From an uncultured bacterium (GTDB lineage Bacteria; Bacillota; Clostridia; Oscillospirales; Ruminococcaceae), in assembly GCA_905215965.1 (NCBI GenBank), contig CAJMSD010000003.1, positions 1 through 64,000 of the forward strand: a stretch of 64,000 bases of DNA, read 5' to 3'. This document shows positions 7,019-15,909 of this stretch, piece by piece; the stretch's first letter is position 1; every line of letters starts with the position of its first letter. The notes beneath the pieces were generated by a model. The model did not search any database. It worked only from the letters and a program-made list of their open reading frames with translations, and was not told where the DNA came from. Position numbers and translations under genes: made by a program.

Positions 7019-7855
7019 TTACTGTTTCCCTTGTGTAAATGCCAAATAAAGCTCGCTTTTTTTGTATCCGCTCTGCTTTGCAGCAATTTTACAGGCATCA
7101 ACGGGACGTTCTCCCGATTCGACAAGCGATTCAACTATACTCAGAGCTTCGTCAATGGAAAGCTTCCCGCTTTTACCGTCCGCAGCTCCTTCCACAACAA
7201 GAACATACTCGCCTCTCGGCTCATTATCGCGGTAGAATTCAATAGCATCGCTGATCGTCAGGCGCAGGACTTCCTCGTGAATTTTAGTAAGCTCACGGCA
7301 AAGAGAAATTCTGCGTTCTCCGCCAAAATATTTTTCAAGATCGTCAAGAGTTGTGCGCAGCTTATGGGGAGCTTCATAAAAAACCATCAGCACGGTTTCG
7401 TTTTTCAGAGCTTCAAGACGTTCGCTGCGCTGTTTTTTCTGAACAGGCAAAAATCCCTCAAAGCGGAATCGAGATGTTGGAAGTCCCGAAACAGCCACTG
7501 CCGAAACGACCGCACTCGGTCCCGGCACCACCTTAACATCAATACCGTTTTCAGCGCAGAGCTTAACAAGCAGCTCTCCCGGATCGGATATGCATGGCAT
7601 TCCGGCATCGGTAACGATACCGCAGCTTTCTCCGTCAAGAAGCCTTGAAATAATGTTATCCGCAGCTGCCCTTGAACTATGCTCATGAAAGCTTACAAGC
7701 TGTTTTTTTATGTCAAATCTGTTAAATAGTTTAACGGTAACTCTTGTATCTTCGGCGCAGACAAAGTCAACGCTTTTGAGAGTTTCAAGCTGCCTGATCG
7801 TGATATCGTCCATGTTTCCTATCGGCGTTCCTATTACGTAAAATGTTCCGCTCAT
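7019..7855 (-). CDS. rsmI: 16S rRNA (cytidine1402-2'-O)-methyltransferase RsmI
   Basis: A 278-residue SAM-dependent tetrapyrrole-methylase-fold enzyme that 2'-O-methylates C1402 of 16S rRNA. Hallmarks are the N-terminal YVIGTPIGNMDDITIRQL, AEDTRV, SFHEHS, TDAGMPCISDPG and VPGPSAV, then FEGFLP, with the usual family length. The ATG at 7855 overlaps the stop of the upstream methyltransferase by 4 bp (ATGA) and has AAAGGAG before it. It is the last gene of the RNA modification operon (12437 to 7019). Confidence 0.96.
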   Translation of the reverse strand: MSGTFYVIGTPIGNMDDITIRQLETLKSVDFVCAEDTRVTVKLFNRFDIKKQLVSFHEHSSRAAADNIISRLLDGESCGIVTDAGMPCISDPGELLVKLCAENGIDVKVVPGPSAVVSAVAVSGLPTSRFRFEGFLPVQKKQRSERLEALKNETVLMVFYEAPHKLRTTLDDLEKYFGGERRISLCRELTKIHEEVLRLTISDAIEFYRDNEPRGEYVLVVEGAADGKSGKLSIDEALSIVESLVESGERPVDACKIAAKQSGYKKSELYLAFTQGKQ

Positions 7856-8574
7856 ATCTGCTCCTTTCCAATATCATAAATTTGTTGAAGTTCATCGGAA
7901 AACCCTTCTTCCGTGCGGATATAAAGCTGAGGTTCTATCTTCATAAACGGCTTAGAGCCTTTTTTCCCCTCTATCAAAAACAGCCAAGGCGCTTCGCTCG
8001 GATTTTTTGAAACCATTCTTAAACGTTTTGGCTCGATACCGTTTGTTTTCATCGCGTATATAACGTCGCTCAGACGTTCGGGACGATTGCACACACAAAG
8101 TCTGCCTCCGTATTTCAGCAGCTTTGAAGCCGCATTGCACACATCTCCGATATTGCACATTATTTCGTGCCGTGCAATACGCTGAGCGGTTATTGCACTT
8201 TCAAAGCCGGCATTCTCAGCTTTGTACGGCGGATTGCATACGACAAGATCAAGCAGTCCCAGCGGCGCTCCGTTCCAAAGCTCCTTCAGATCGGCGCATA
8301 TCGGCACGATTCCGTCAGTAACGCTGCGCTCCAAACCCATCTTCAGCTGCTCAATGGCGCTTTCCTGAATATCTACTGCATAAGTTATCTGCGGAGGACG
8401 TTTTTTCTGCATAATCAACGGTATTATGCCGCAGCCTGTCCCAAGGTCGCATACTTTATCCTTCTGACGATATCCGCAAAAGTCGGCAAGCAAAAATGCA
8501 TCGGTTCCGAAGCGATGATCGGAGCTTGCGCATACGTAAATTTTATCGGTCAGTTTTTCAAACGAATATTCCAT
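7852..8574 (-). CDS. trmN6: tRNA1(Val) A37 N6-methyltransferase-like (TrmN6/YfiC)
   Basis: A 240-residue class I SAM methyltransferase. The SAM site reads VCDLGTGCGIIPL, followed by AVDIQESAI and the N6-adenine catalytic motif NPPYK. The N-terminus (FGTDAFLLADF) is characteristic of the YfiC/TrmN6 group that methylates A37 of tRNA1(Val). Overlaps of 1 bp with mnmA (TAATG) and 4 bp with rsmI indicate tight coupling. In Firmicutes (YabB type) the exact tRNA substrate is less certain than in E. coli. Confidence 0.85.
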   Translation of the reverse strand: MEYSFEKLTDKIYVCASSDHRFGTDAFLLADFCGYRQKDKVCDLGTGCGIIPLIMQKKRPPQITYAVDIQESAIEQLKMGLERSVTDGIVPICADLKELWNGAPLGLLDLVVCNPPYKAENAGFESAITAQRIARHEIMCNIGDVCNAASKLLKYGGRLCVCNRPERLSDVIYAMKTNGIEPKRLRMVSKNPSEAPWLFLIEGKKGSKPFMKIEPQLYIRTEEGFSDELQQIYDIGKEQI

Positions 8575-9650
8575 TATTTTATCGTTCCGCCTCCCACAAC
8601 GATGTCTCCGTCATAAAAAACAACAGCCTGTCCCTTTGTTACGGCTCTTTGAGGCTCGTCAAACTCAACGGTATATTCTCCGTTTTCATTAAGGAAAAGC
8701 ACAGCCGGCTGCTCCGACTGACTGTAGCGCGTTTTTGCGGTGATCCTCATTTTCCCTGTCAGCTTCTCAACGGATATCAGATTAACATTTTCAGCCGTCA
8801 GACAATTTGTATATAGCTTGCTTTCATCGCCAATGGTCACGGTATTGCTCTCAACGTCTTTTCTTATCACATAAGCCGGTTTTCCGAGAGAAATTCCAAG
8901 TCCCTTTCTCTGACCTATGGTATAGCTGATAATTCCTTTATGCTCGCCGAGAGCTTTTCCGTCAATGCTTATGAATTTGCCGCACGGTATATCCATTCCG
9001 GAAAATTTTCTTATAAATTCGTCGTATTTTCCGTCGGGAACAAAACAAATATCCTGACTGTCAGGTTTGTTTGAATTAATTAATCCTGCATTTGCTGCGA
9101 TCTCCCTGACCTGACTTTTTTCAAGCTTGCCAAGCGGAAACAGCGTATGTGCAAGCTGCTCCTGAGTAAGGGAATACAGCACATATGTCTGATCCTTGCT
9201 TCTGTCTTTCGGCCTTTTCAGCAAATATCTTCCCGACTTCTCATCATATTCGTTTACGGCATAGTGACCTGTAGCGATATAATCATAGCCAAGCGTCTGC
9301 GCACGAAGCAGCATTTTATCAAATTTTATATGCCTGTTGCATTCAATACAAGGGTTGGGAGTTCCTCCTGAAAGATAACAATCTACAAATTGCTTCATAA
9401 CATATTCACGGAAATAATCCTTGAAATTGAACACTACATGATCGAATCCAAGACGGCACGCAACGCTTCTCGCATCTTCTGTATCGGAAAGTGCACAGCA
9501 GGTCTTGCCATCCTTCTGAGCCTGTATAATATCGTCATTGGAAAAGAGCTTCAATGTAACTCCCATGACATCATAGCCCTGCTCTCTGAGAAGCAGCGCC
9601 GCAACGGAGCTGTCAACTCCGCCGCTCATTCCAACCATAACCTTTTTCAT
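8574..9650 (-). CDS. mnmA: tRNA 2-thiouridine34 thiolase MnmA
   Basis: A 358-residue ATP-dependent enzyme that puts sulfur on U34 of Lys, Glu and Gln tRNAs. The PP-loop GMSGGVDSSVA opens the protein, the catalytic cysteines are in PNPCIECNRHIKFD and SQDICFVPDG, and the C-terminal RNA-binding barrel ends in KGQAVVFYDGDIVVGGG. Length is normal. It abuts the HAD gene upstream (stop at 9651) and shares one base with trmN6 downstream. Confidence 0.97.
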   Translation of the reverse strand: MKKVMVGMSGGVDSSVAALLLREQGYDVMGVTLKLFSNDDIIQAQKDGKTCCALSDTEDARSVACRLGFDHVVFNFKDYFREYVMKQFVDCYLSGGTPNPCIECNRHIKFDKMLLRAQTLGYDYIATGHYAVNEYDEKSGRYLLKRPKDRSKDQTYVLYSLTQEQLAHTLFPLGKLEKSQVREIAANAGLINSNKPDSQDICFVPDGKYDEFIRKFSGMDIPCGKFISIDGKALGEHKGIISYTIGQRKGLGISLGKPAYVIRKDVESNTVTIGDESKLYTNCLTAENVNLISVEKLTGKMRITAKTRYSQSEQPAVLFLNENGEYTVEFDEPQRAVTKGQAVVFYDGDIVVGGGTIK

Positions 9651-10310
9651 TTAAATATCCCTGCCAATCAAATCAATAATTTCATCTGCAAAACGCACCG
9701 ACGCATTTGACCTCTCTTTTATAAGCTTCCATTCAAAATCAGATGTTTCATCGTATACTCCTACCGTGAAAAAACCTGCCGAACGGGCAGTTTCAATGCA
9801 GTGAAGCGAATCTTCCGCCACCATGATCTCATGAGGCTCAAAGCCTAATTTTTTTGCCGCTCCGTAATATATCTCGGGAGAATTCTTTCCTCCGGGATAT
9901 TCCGAATCCGTAAGCAAAAATTTTAATCTGCCGAGAATACCGTAACGATTCAGTATCGCCTCGGCAAGATTTTTGTATGTGGCAGTAGCTACTCCGTAAG
10001 GTATATCTGCATCGTCGAGATAGTCAAGGAGCTTACCGACTCCCGATTTTAAGGGAATAACTTCACTGTAGCAATGATACACGAGCTCTTCGATACGTTT
10101 TTTTATGTACTCTCTTGTGCATTTAAGCCCGAACCGTGTAATAAAATAATCCGTAGATTCGTCAACAGACATTTTCCTCATAATTTCCGAGATATCAGCC
10201 GGAGGATCTGTCACACCGTTTTCAAGCAAAAACTTCCTGTCAATATCGCTCCATATTCCCATTGAATCGATAAGCGTACCGTCAAGATCGAAAATTATGC
10301 CCTTAATCAA
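9651..10310 (-). CDS. HAD-superfamily hydrolase (phosphoglycolate phosphatase/beta-phosphoglucomutase-like)
   Basis: A 219-residue HAD enzyme with motif I FDLDGTLIDSMG, a helical cap, motif II around ATATYKN, motif III lysine in PGGKNSPEIY and motif IV MVAEDSLHCIE. Substrates are small phosphorylated metabolites. I place the start at a TTG (10310) because AGGAG lies 7 nt before it. The in-frame ATG at 10334 has no ribosome site and would extend well into the upstream gene. The 8-bp overlap with the C39-like lipoprotein gene indicates coupling. Confidence 0.85.
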   Translation of the reverse strand: MIKGIIFDLDGTLIDSMGIWSDIDRKFLLENGVTDPPADISEIMRKMSVDESTDYFITRFGLKCTREYIKKRIEELVYHCYSEVIPLKSGVGKLLDYLDDADIPYGVATATYKNLAEAILNRYGILGRLKFLLTDSEYPGGKNSPEIYYGAAKKLGFEPHEIMVAEDSLHCIETARSAGFFTVGVYDETSDFEWKLIKERSNASVRFADEIIDLIGRDI

Positions 10311-11226
10311 CGTAATTCTCCTCTTCAGCGACATTCACGCTGTCCTTATCATAATCTGATTCAATGTAAATATTCTCTTCATTAACGTTTATGCTGTCTT
10401 TATCCTGATTAGACTCACTGTAATCAGGATATATTACTACAGCCTGACGATTCATCTGGTCGTAGACGCTCTCAAATTGCTCAAGCGAATACTCCATAGA
10501 ACCCTTAAGAGGATCTGCGGCATATACGATACCCTCGTCAATGTCATAACCGGTAAGCACCATGCAGTGCTCAAGAGACGCAAACCAAGCTTCATTACCT
10601 TCAGGCGTAGTCCATTTATGTTCTAATATTACGTTCTTTAGTCCCATACTCGCCCATATAACGACCGGACGTCCATTTTCGATCTGATAAAACAGATCTC
10701 TGAATTCAGTGCCCGAAAGATCCAAGGCTCTCCAGTTTGAATCTATATCATTGAAATAATTTTCCGCTGTCACAGCTATCACGGGAGCATAACAGCCAAA
10801 GCCGTTATCGGCTCTCGGGTCTCCTATATATGCTTCACTGAATGTACGGTCTGCAGTCGAGCTTATCGGCATATAATTATCACAAAGATCAACCTTGTCA
10901 ATTTCAAAGCCGCAATAATTCAAAACGGTTGCCAGAGCCGTGACCTCACAGCCTGTAGGCAGCTCGGGATTCTGCAATATGCATTCAACATCAAGTGTAC
11001 ACGATGTCGGTGTTTCATGGGATTCAGGCATTTCAAGAGGCTCTGTAGGCGCTTGGGTAACAGGCTCAGTTGTCTGAATCTGAGTTTCTGATTCTGCCGA
11101 AGAAGCGTCGGAAGCTTCTTTATTAACTAAAGAGCTTTCATAGTTGGCTTGCTCTACAACATCTCCGCAGGAGGGCAAAAGCATAAGTCCAAGTACGGCT
11201 GTAAGCAATATAGAAAACTTTTTCAT
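10303..11226 (-). CDS. Lipoprotein with C39-like papain-fold peptidase domain
   Basis: A 307-residue exported protein. A signal peptide with lipobox LPSC (Cys about 20) is followed by a Ser/Thr/Glu-rich linker (about 25-75). The peptidase_C39_2-type domain has catalytic Cys in PTGCEVTALATVLNY, the His in EHCMVLTGYD and Asp in AADPL. The C-terminus is acidic, with the repeated element DKDSINVNEEN / DKDSVNVAEEENY. Such extracytoplasmic proteins cleave Gly-Gly-type or wall peptides. The start is ATG 11226 (GGAG 8 nt upstream), just after tmcAL stops. Its place inside an RNA-modification operon is odd. Confidence 0.83.
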   Translation of the reverse strand: MKKFSILLTAVLGLMLLPSCGDVVEQANYESSLVNKEASDASSAESETQIQTTEPVTQAPTEPLEMPESHETPTSCTLDVECILQNPELPTGCEVTALATVLNYCGFEIDKVDLCDNYMPISSTADRTFSEAYIGDPRADNGFGCYAPVIAVTAENYFNDIDSNWRALDLSGTEFRDLFYQIENGRPVVIWASMGLKNVILEHKWTTPEGNEAWFASLEHCMVLTGYDIDEGIVYAADPLKGSMEYSLEQFESVYDQMNRQAVVIYPDYSESNQDKDSINVNEENIYIESDYDKDSVNVAEEENYVD

Positions 11227-11231
11227 AAAAT

Positions 11232-12437
11232 TCACTCCAGATCAAGCATAATTTTGGCTTTGTAATCTTTTTGCGCCGAAGTTATTGTTTTCAGCGACAA
11301 TCCGTAAATATCGGAAGCTGCAGCTTCAAGTTCTGCAAAACGTCTTGCCGTATGACTTTTCTGTGAAAGCTTTGCGATTGACGTAGCAAACGGCAGAGAA
11401 GCTTTTCCTTTAGCAGCGGCAAGTATTTCTCTTCCGCGCTCATTTATCGCAAGTATCCTTCCATAAGGCGGCATATGAGTCATATCGGCCTTTTTGACGC
11501 CTATAAGCAGTCCGAGAATTATACGCCTTATTCTTGCCATTGTATAGCGTTTTGTTTTTACGGTTACAAGAAGCTCGTCGAGAGAGCCTGACATTCTTGC
11601 ATTATAAATACGATTTTCAAGTCCCTGTCCCACATCGCTGATCCCGGAGATCTCTTTGACTGAAGTGGTTCTGAGCTTATAAAGGATAATTCGTTCCAAT
11701 CTGCTCATATCGGAGATCTCACCGGCGGCGGCAGCTTTGCGTATTGCGTCTATCCAGATCTGAGTTGTATAATTTTCTATAAGGTCTATTCCGGATTCAT
11801 TGTCTGCGATGAGACTGCGTATATAGGACGCGCTGGCGACTTCGCTTTCGGCGTTCATGCTGTCGTGAGCTGCGATTTTTCTTTGGATAGTAAACGGCTT
11901 TATATTCGGTGCCATGCTCCTGAGCGCTCTCATATATTCGATCGCAAGAAGATTATTCGGCTCGGAAAGTATTGCTGCCGCATCGCTGTCGATTGCGCTT
12001 ACTACCGAATTTAAAGCGCGCGGATAAGTATATCCTTTTTCCATGATCGAGATTATATCCGCTTTATGTTCGAAAGCCGAATTATCGGCAATTTCAAGAG
12101 TTTTTGCAAGCTTATCGGTGCTTCCGCACTCGCTGCCGAAGGAAAGCTCGTTTACGACTCCAAGCGACTTCAAAAGCCATACGGCTCCGGCAGCAAAGTT
12201 TTCGGCAGATGAAAGACAAAACTGAACAGGAAGCTCTATTACAAGATCCGCACCGGATCTTATGGCAAGACGCGCGCGCGTAAGCTTATCCAAAATGGCT
12301 GTGTCTCCGCGCTGAACGAAATTGCCGCTCATTACAGAAACAATATGAGTTGCTCCATTGCGCCGTGTTTCGCGTATATGATGTGCATGACCGTTATGGA
12401 AAGGGTTATACTCGCATATAATTCCGCTGATTTTCAT
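11232..12437 (-). CDS. tmcAL: tRNA(Met) cytidine acetate ligase TmcAL
   Basis: A 401-residue nucleotidyltransferase-fold protein starting MKISGIICEYNPFHNGHAHH, with the HIGH-like HNGH, SGNFVQRGD and the central SASYIRSL motif. TmcAL makes N4-acetylcytidine at the wobble base of elongator tRNA-Met from acetate and ATP and is the Firmicute counterpart of TmcA. Length agrees. It is the first gene of the operon down to rsmI, with GAGGTAG before the ATG. It is divergent from ackA, whose product also handles acetate. Confidence 0.93.
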   Translation of the reverse strand: MKISGIICEYNPFHNGHAHHIRETRRNGATHIVSVMSGNFVQRGDTAILDKLTRARLAIRSGADLVIELPVQFCLSSAENFAAGAVWLLKSLGVVNELSFGSECGSTDKLAKTLEIADNSAFEHKADIISIMEKGYTYPRALNSVVSAIDSDAAAILSEPNNLLAIEYMRALRSMAPNIKPFTIQRKIAAHDSMNAESEVASASYIRSLIADNESGIDLIENYTTQIWIDAIRKAAAAGEISDMSRLERIILYKLRTTSVKEISGISDVGQGLENRIYNARMSGSLDELLVTVKTKRYTMARIRRIILGLLIGVKKADMTHMPPYGRILAINERGREILAAAKGKASLPFATSIAKLSQKSHTARRFAELEAAASDIYGLSLKTITSAQKDYKAKIMLDLE

Positions 12438-12544
12438 TTTACTACCTCTTCTCTATGATTTCATTGTTTTTTTGTAAATTATAAATAAATATTGATCTCC
12501 CGTCACCGATTATTGGTTTTTTAGAACAAATTTTCAAAAAAAGC

Positions 12545-12572
12545 TTGCATTTTACAGAAAAAAGTATATAAT
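12545..12572 (+). promoter_or_regulatory. Promoter of ackA
   Basis: -35 TTGCAT (12545-12550), 16-bp spacer, -10 TATAAT (12567-12572). The ATG follows about 45 nt downstream. Confidence 0.65.
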
Positions 12573-12615
12573 TGTAAATGTAAAATTATAGTTTTGGAAA
12601 GGAATTGTATTAATT

Positions 12616-13815
12616 ATGATCATTTTAGTTGTTAATGCAGGCAGTTCATCTCTTAAATATCAGCTCATCAATATGGACGATGAAAGCGTTATTGCTAAGG
12701 GTAACTGCGACAGAATCGGTATAGGAGGACATATCTCACACAAAACGAGCGATGGCAGAACTTATGACGCAGACTGCAACTTCCCTACACATACGGAAGC
12801 CTTTGAAAAGCTCGTTGAAACTCTTACCTCCGGAGATGCCGCCGTTATTAAGAGTATGGATGAAATTTCCGCTGTTGGTCACAGAATCGTTCAGGGTGCG
12901 GAAGTCTTTGATAAAACAACTCTTGTAACCGACGAGGTTATCCAGAAAATCGATGATCTTCAGGAACTCGCACCTGTACATAACCACCCTCATGCGCTTG
13001 CTCTCTGGGCTTGTAAAAAGGTTATCCCAGAAAATGTTCCGCAGGTAGTTGTATTTGATACAGCTTTCCATCAGACAATGCCTCCTAAGGCTTATATGTT
13101 CGGTCTTCCGTACGACGATTATGAGAATCTGCACGTCAGAAAATACGGTTTCCACGGAACATCACACAGATTTGTTTCTGCTGCACTTGCAAAGGCTATG
13201 GGCAAAGATATAAAAGATCTTAAGATAGTTTCATGCCATCTCGGAAACGGTTCTTCAATCACAGCTATCAAGGACGGAAAGTCAATTGATACTTCTATGG
13301 GATTCACTCCGCTTGACGGTGTTGTTATGGGTACACGTACAGGAAGCGTTGATCCGTCAGCTGTTACATTTGTTGCTGACAAGCATGGCTTTACTCCGGC
13401 GCAGATGAGCGACTACATGAATAAAAAATCCGGATTTCTCGGAGTTTCAGGAGTTTCCTCAGATAACAGAGATATCTCCGAAGCTGCTTCACACGGCGAT
13501 AAAAAAGCTCAGCTTGTTACTGATATGCTTGTTTATGAAATCAAAAAATATATCGGAAGCTATGCCGCAGCAATGAACGGACTTGACGCCGTAATATTCA
13601 CAGGCGGTATCGGCGAAAACGCATATGACGTAAGAGCTGCCGTATGTAAGGATATGGAATTTTTCGGAATCAAGCTTGACGAAGCTGTAAATGACGGTCT
13701 GAAAGGTAAGCTTCAGAAAATTTCCACATCAGATTCAAAGGTTGACGTTTGGGTCGTACCTACCAACGAGGAGCTTCTCATTGCAAGAGATACTCTTGCT
13801 CTCATATCCAAGTAA
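12616..13815 (+). CDS. ackA: Acetate kinase
   Basis: A 399-residue ASKHA-fold kinase that makes ATP from acetyl phosphate at the end of fermentation. Signatures are VNAGSSSLKYQL at the N-terminus, HRIVQGAEVF, FDTAFHQTMP, HGTSHRFV, HLGNGSSITAI and GFTPLDGVVMGTRTG, with FTGGIGENA near the C-terminus; length is standard. It is monocistronic: promoter at 12545-12572 and terminator at 13895-13926. No phosphotransacetylase gene is adjacent, although pta-ackA pairing is common in other Firmicutes. Confidence 0.98.
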   Translation: MIILVVNAGSSSLKYQLINMDDESVIAKGNCDRIGIGGHISHKTSDGRTYDADCNFPTHTEAFEKLVETLTSGDAAVIKSMDEISAVGHRIVQGAEVFDKTTLVTDEVIQKIDDLQELAPVHNHPHALALWACKKVIPENVPQVVVFDTAFHQTMPPKAYMFGLPYDDYENLHVRKYGFHGTSHRFVSAALAKAMGKDIKDLKIVSCHLGNGSSITAIKDGKSIDTSMGFTPLDGVVMGTRTGSVDPSAVTFVADKHGFTPAQMSDYMNKKSGFLGVSGVSSDNRDISEAASHGDKKAQLVTDMLVYEIKKYIGSYAAAMNGLDAVIFTGGIGENAYDVRAAVCKDMEFFGIKLDEAVNDGLKGKLQKISTSDSKVDVWVVPTNEELLIARDTLALISK

Positions 13816-13894
13816 TTAATTTATTATATCATCTTTTTCAAATAATTTCAACACTTATTGCAATTTTTTCCGATTTTATTTTTATTTATATGCT

Positions 13895-13926
13895 AAAGGC
13901 TGCACAGCACAAGCTATGCAGCCTTT
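13895..13926 (+). terminator. Terminator of ackA
   Basis: Perfect 10-bp stem AAAGGCTGCA/TGCAGCCTTT followed by a T-rich tail. Confidence 0.8.
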
Positions 13927-13933
13927 CTTATTT

Positions 13934-13974
13934 TCAAAAAAAGAAGAGCAGCACCGTGATAAAACGATACTGCT
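13934..13974 (-). terminator. Terminator of metY
   Basis: On the minus strand an 11-bp stem with G-U pairs (AGCAGTATCGT with ACGGTGCTGCT) is followed by TTCTTTTTTT. It faces the ackA terminator, so the convergent genes are separated by back-to-back terminators. Confidence 0.75.
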
Positions 13975-14006
13975 CCATATTTCATAATTTTAAAAAAAAC
14001 CGTAAA

Positions 14007-15272
14007 TTAAATTTTATCAAAAGCCTGCTTAAGATCTTCAAGAATATCATCAACGTTTTCAAGTCCGACAGAGAATCTGATCATACCGCCTTCAATTCCG
14101 CAGGCAACAAGCTGTTCATCGGTAAGCTGACGGTGAGTAGCGCTTGCCGGATGAAGCACACAGGTACGTATATCTGCAACATGGACTTCATTCGAAGCAA
14201 GCTTCAGCGAATCCATAAATTTTACGGCAGTATTTCTTCCGCCTTTAATTACAAATGAAATAACTCCGCTGCAGCCGTCGGGAAGATACTTAGAAGCAAG
14301 TTTATTATATTTATTACTTTTAAGTCCGGGATAGTTTACGGATTCTACCTTTTCGTTGTTCTCAAGATACTCGGAAATTATACGCGCATTTTCACAGTAC
14401 TGTTTCATACGGATAGCAAGAGTTTCAAGGCCAAGATTCAGATAAAATGCAGACTGAGCCGACGGATAGCAGCCAAAATCTCTCATAAGCTGCATTCTTG
14501 CCTTTACTATATAAGCAGCCTTGCCATAGGTCTTTGTATATACGATACCGTGATAGCTCTCGTCAGGTTCTGTGAATTCAGGGAATTTACCGTTCGCCCA
14601 GTTGAAATTTCCCGAATCGACAATAACGCCGCCGACCTGAACAGCATGACCGTCCATATATTTTGAAGTAGAATGTATAACAATGTCAGCGCCGTGCTCG
14701 ATAGGTCTGCAAAGCACAGGCGTCGGGAATGTATTATCGACAATAAGCGGAATATTATTTTCATGAGCAACCTTTGCAAATTTTTCTATATCAAGAACGG
14801 TAAGGGCAGGATTCGCAATAGTCTCGCCAAAAATTGCCTTAGTGTTAGGCTTTATTGCGCTTGCGATCTCGTCCTCAGACGCGTCCAGATCCACAAAAAT
14901 GCACTCGATACCAAGCTTTTTAAGAGTAACAGCGAAAAGATTTACAGTGCCTCCGTAAATAGACGTACTTGAAACAAAGCTGTCACCAGCCTGACAAATA
15001 TTGAGAAGCGAACAAAGCGAAGCAGCCTGTCCGCTTGATGTACACATTGCACCGATACCGCCCTCAAGAGCAGCGATTTTATCCTCAACAGCCATAACTG
15101 TAGGATTTTCAAAACGCGAATAGATCAGGCTTTTTGTAGGGTCGTCGAAAACAGCGGCGACATCATCCGTTGAATCATAAACATAAGTAGTGCTTTGAAC
15201 TATCGGAACGACTCTCGGTTCAGTATTTTTTGGCGTATAGCCCGAATGCAGGCATTTAGTTTCAATTTCCAT
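14007..15272 (-). CDS. metY: O-acetylhomoserine sulfhydrylase (MetY) type PLP enzyme
   Basis: A 421-residue Cys/Met-metabolism PLP enzyme. The start is METKCLHSGY-like (TKCLHSGYTP); further motifs are YSRFENPT, SSGQAAS, DNTFPTPV and the PLP lysine in HSTSKYMDGHAVQVGG. The length and the block near VNYPGLKSNKYN fit O-acetyl-L-homoserine sulfhydrylases, which form homocysteine directly from sulfide, rather than ~380-residue cystathionine enzymes. AGGAGGATATT precedes the ATG at 15272. No SAM riboswitch fits in the 60-bp upstream gap. It has its own promoter (15290-15318). Confidence 0.92.
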   Translation of the reverse strand: MEIETKCLHSGYTPKNTEPRVVPIVQSTTYVYDSTDDVAAVFDDPTKSLIYSRFENPTVMAVEDKIAALEGGIGAMCTSSGQAASLCSLLNICQAGDSFVSSTSIYGGTVNLFAVTLKKLGIECIFVDLDASEDEIASAIKPNTKAIFGETIANPALTVLDIEKFAKVAHENNIPLIVDNTFPTPVLCRPIEHGADIVIHSTSKYMDGHAVQVGGVIVDSGNFNWANGKFPEFTEPDESYHGIVYTKTYGKAAYIVKARMQLMRDFGCYPSAQSAFYLNLGLETLAIRMKQYCENARIISEYLENNEKVESVNYPGLKSNKYNKLASKYLPDGCSGVISFVIKGGRNTAVKFMDSLKLASNEVHVADIRTCVLHPASATHRQLTDEQLVACGIEGGMIRFSVGLENVDDILEDLKQAFDKI

Positions 15273-15289
15273 AATATCCTCCTGAGTAT

Positions 15290-15318
15290 ATATTAATATT
15301 TTTATTGCATATTTTCAA
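15290..15318 (-). promoter_or_regulatory. Promoter of metY
   Basis: -35 TTGAAA (15313-15318), 17-bp spacer, -10 TAATAT (15290-15295) on the minus strand, close to the ribosome site. Confidence 0.6.
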
Positions 15319-15332
15319 TATAAACCAACTGT

Positions 15333-15821
15333 TCAGAAACGTTTTATCTTTGGCAAACAATATTCAAGAACAGCGCAGTATTTATCAATGATCGTTATAA
15401 CATAGCTTTCCTTGTATTTGGGAAGAGACTTTGTTACAGGCCACATATGTTTTTCTATCATATCCCTTTCAAGATCGGTAATATCGATAAGCTTTCCGGC
15501 ATTTTCCGAAGCTATCATGGGATGTGCAGAGCTATGCGACGGCTGTTTTTTTCTTCTCGACAAGTTGTATTCTTTTCTGTTATAGTAAAAAAGGTCATGA
15601 AGCAGCCCCGCTCTTGCAGCAGAACGAGCGTTAAGACGCAGCTTTTTACAAACAAGATAGCTATAATACGAAACATTTATACAATGCTGATAACGCGTGG
15701 TGCTGACATGATGAGTTATAAGCTTAAGCTGCTCAAGTTCATCAGCCCCGGCAATATCCTTGATACAATCGAAATAATTCAATGCCGTAAGCTCCTTTTT
15801 AGAGCCTATCGCTTTAAGCAT
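15333..15821 (-). CDS. HD-domain phosphohydrolase
   Basis: A 162-residue protein with a metal-dependent HD domain: TTRYQHCINVSYYSYLV, then the HD pair in AGLLHDLFYYN, a histidine in SSAHPMIASENA and IIDKYC at the C-terminus. HD enzymes hydrolyse nucleotides or phosphoesters; substrate unknown. The start is ATG 15821 (AAAGGG 9 nt upstream); a TTG three codons earlier is also in frame but lies on the ribosome site. Confidence 0.8.
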   Translation of the reverse strand: MLKAIGSKKELTALNYFDCIKDIAGADELEQLKLITHHVSTTRYQHCINVSYYSYLVCKKLRLNARSAARAGLLHDLFYYNRKEYNLSRRKKQPSHSSAHPMIASENAGKLIDITDLERDMIEKHMWPVTKSLPKYKESYVITIIDKYCAVLEYCLPKIKRF

Positions 15822-15909
15822 GGCAATCAACCCTTTACATTAATTATGCCTTTATTATAACACAGTCTTATTCAAATTTCAATAACTATTAAAAAATTTC
15901 CTGATTTTA

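Noticed and set aside
15273..15332. SAM riboswitch or T-box before metY
   Set aside because: The gap is only 60 bp and contains an ordinary promoter; no room for an aptamer.
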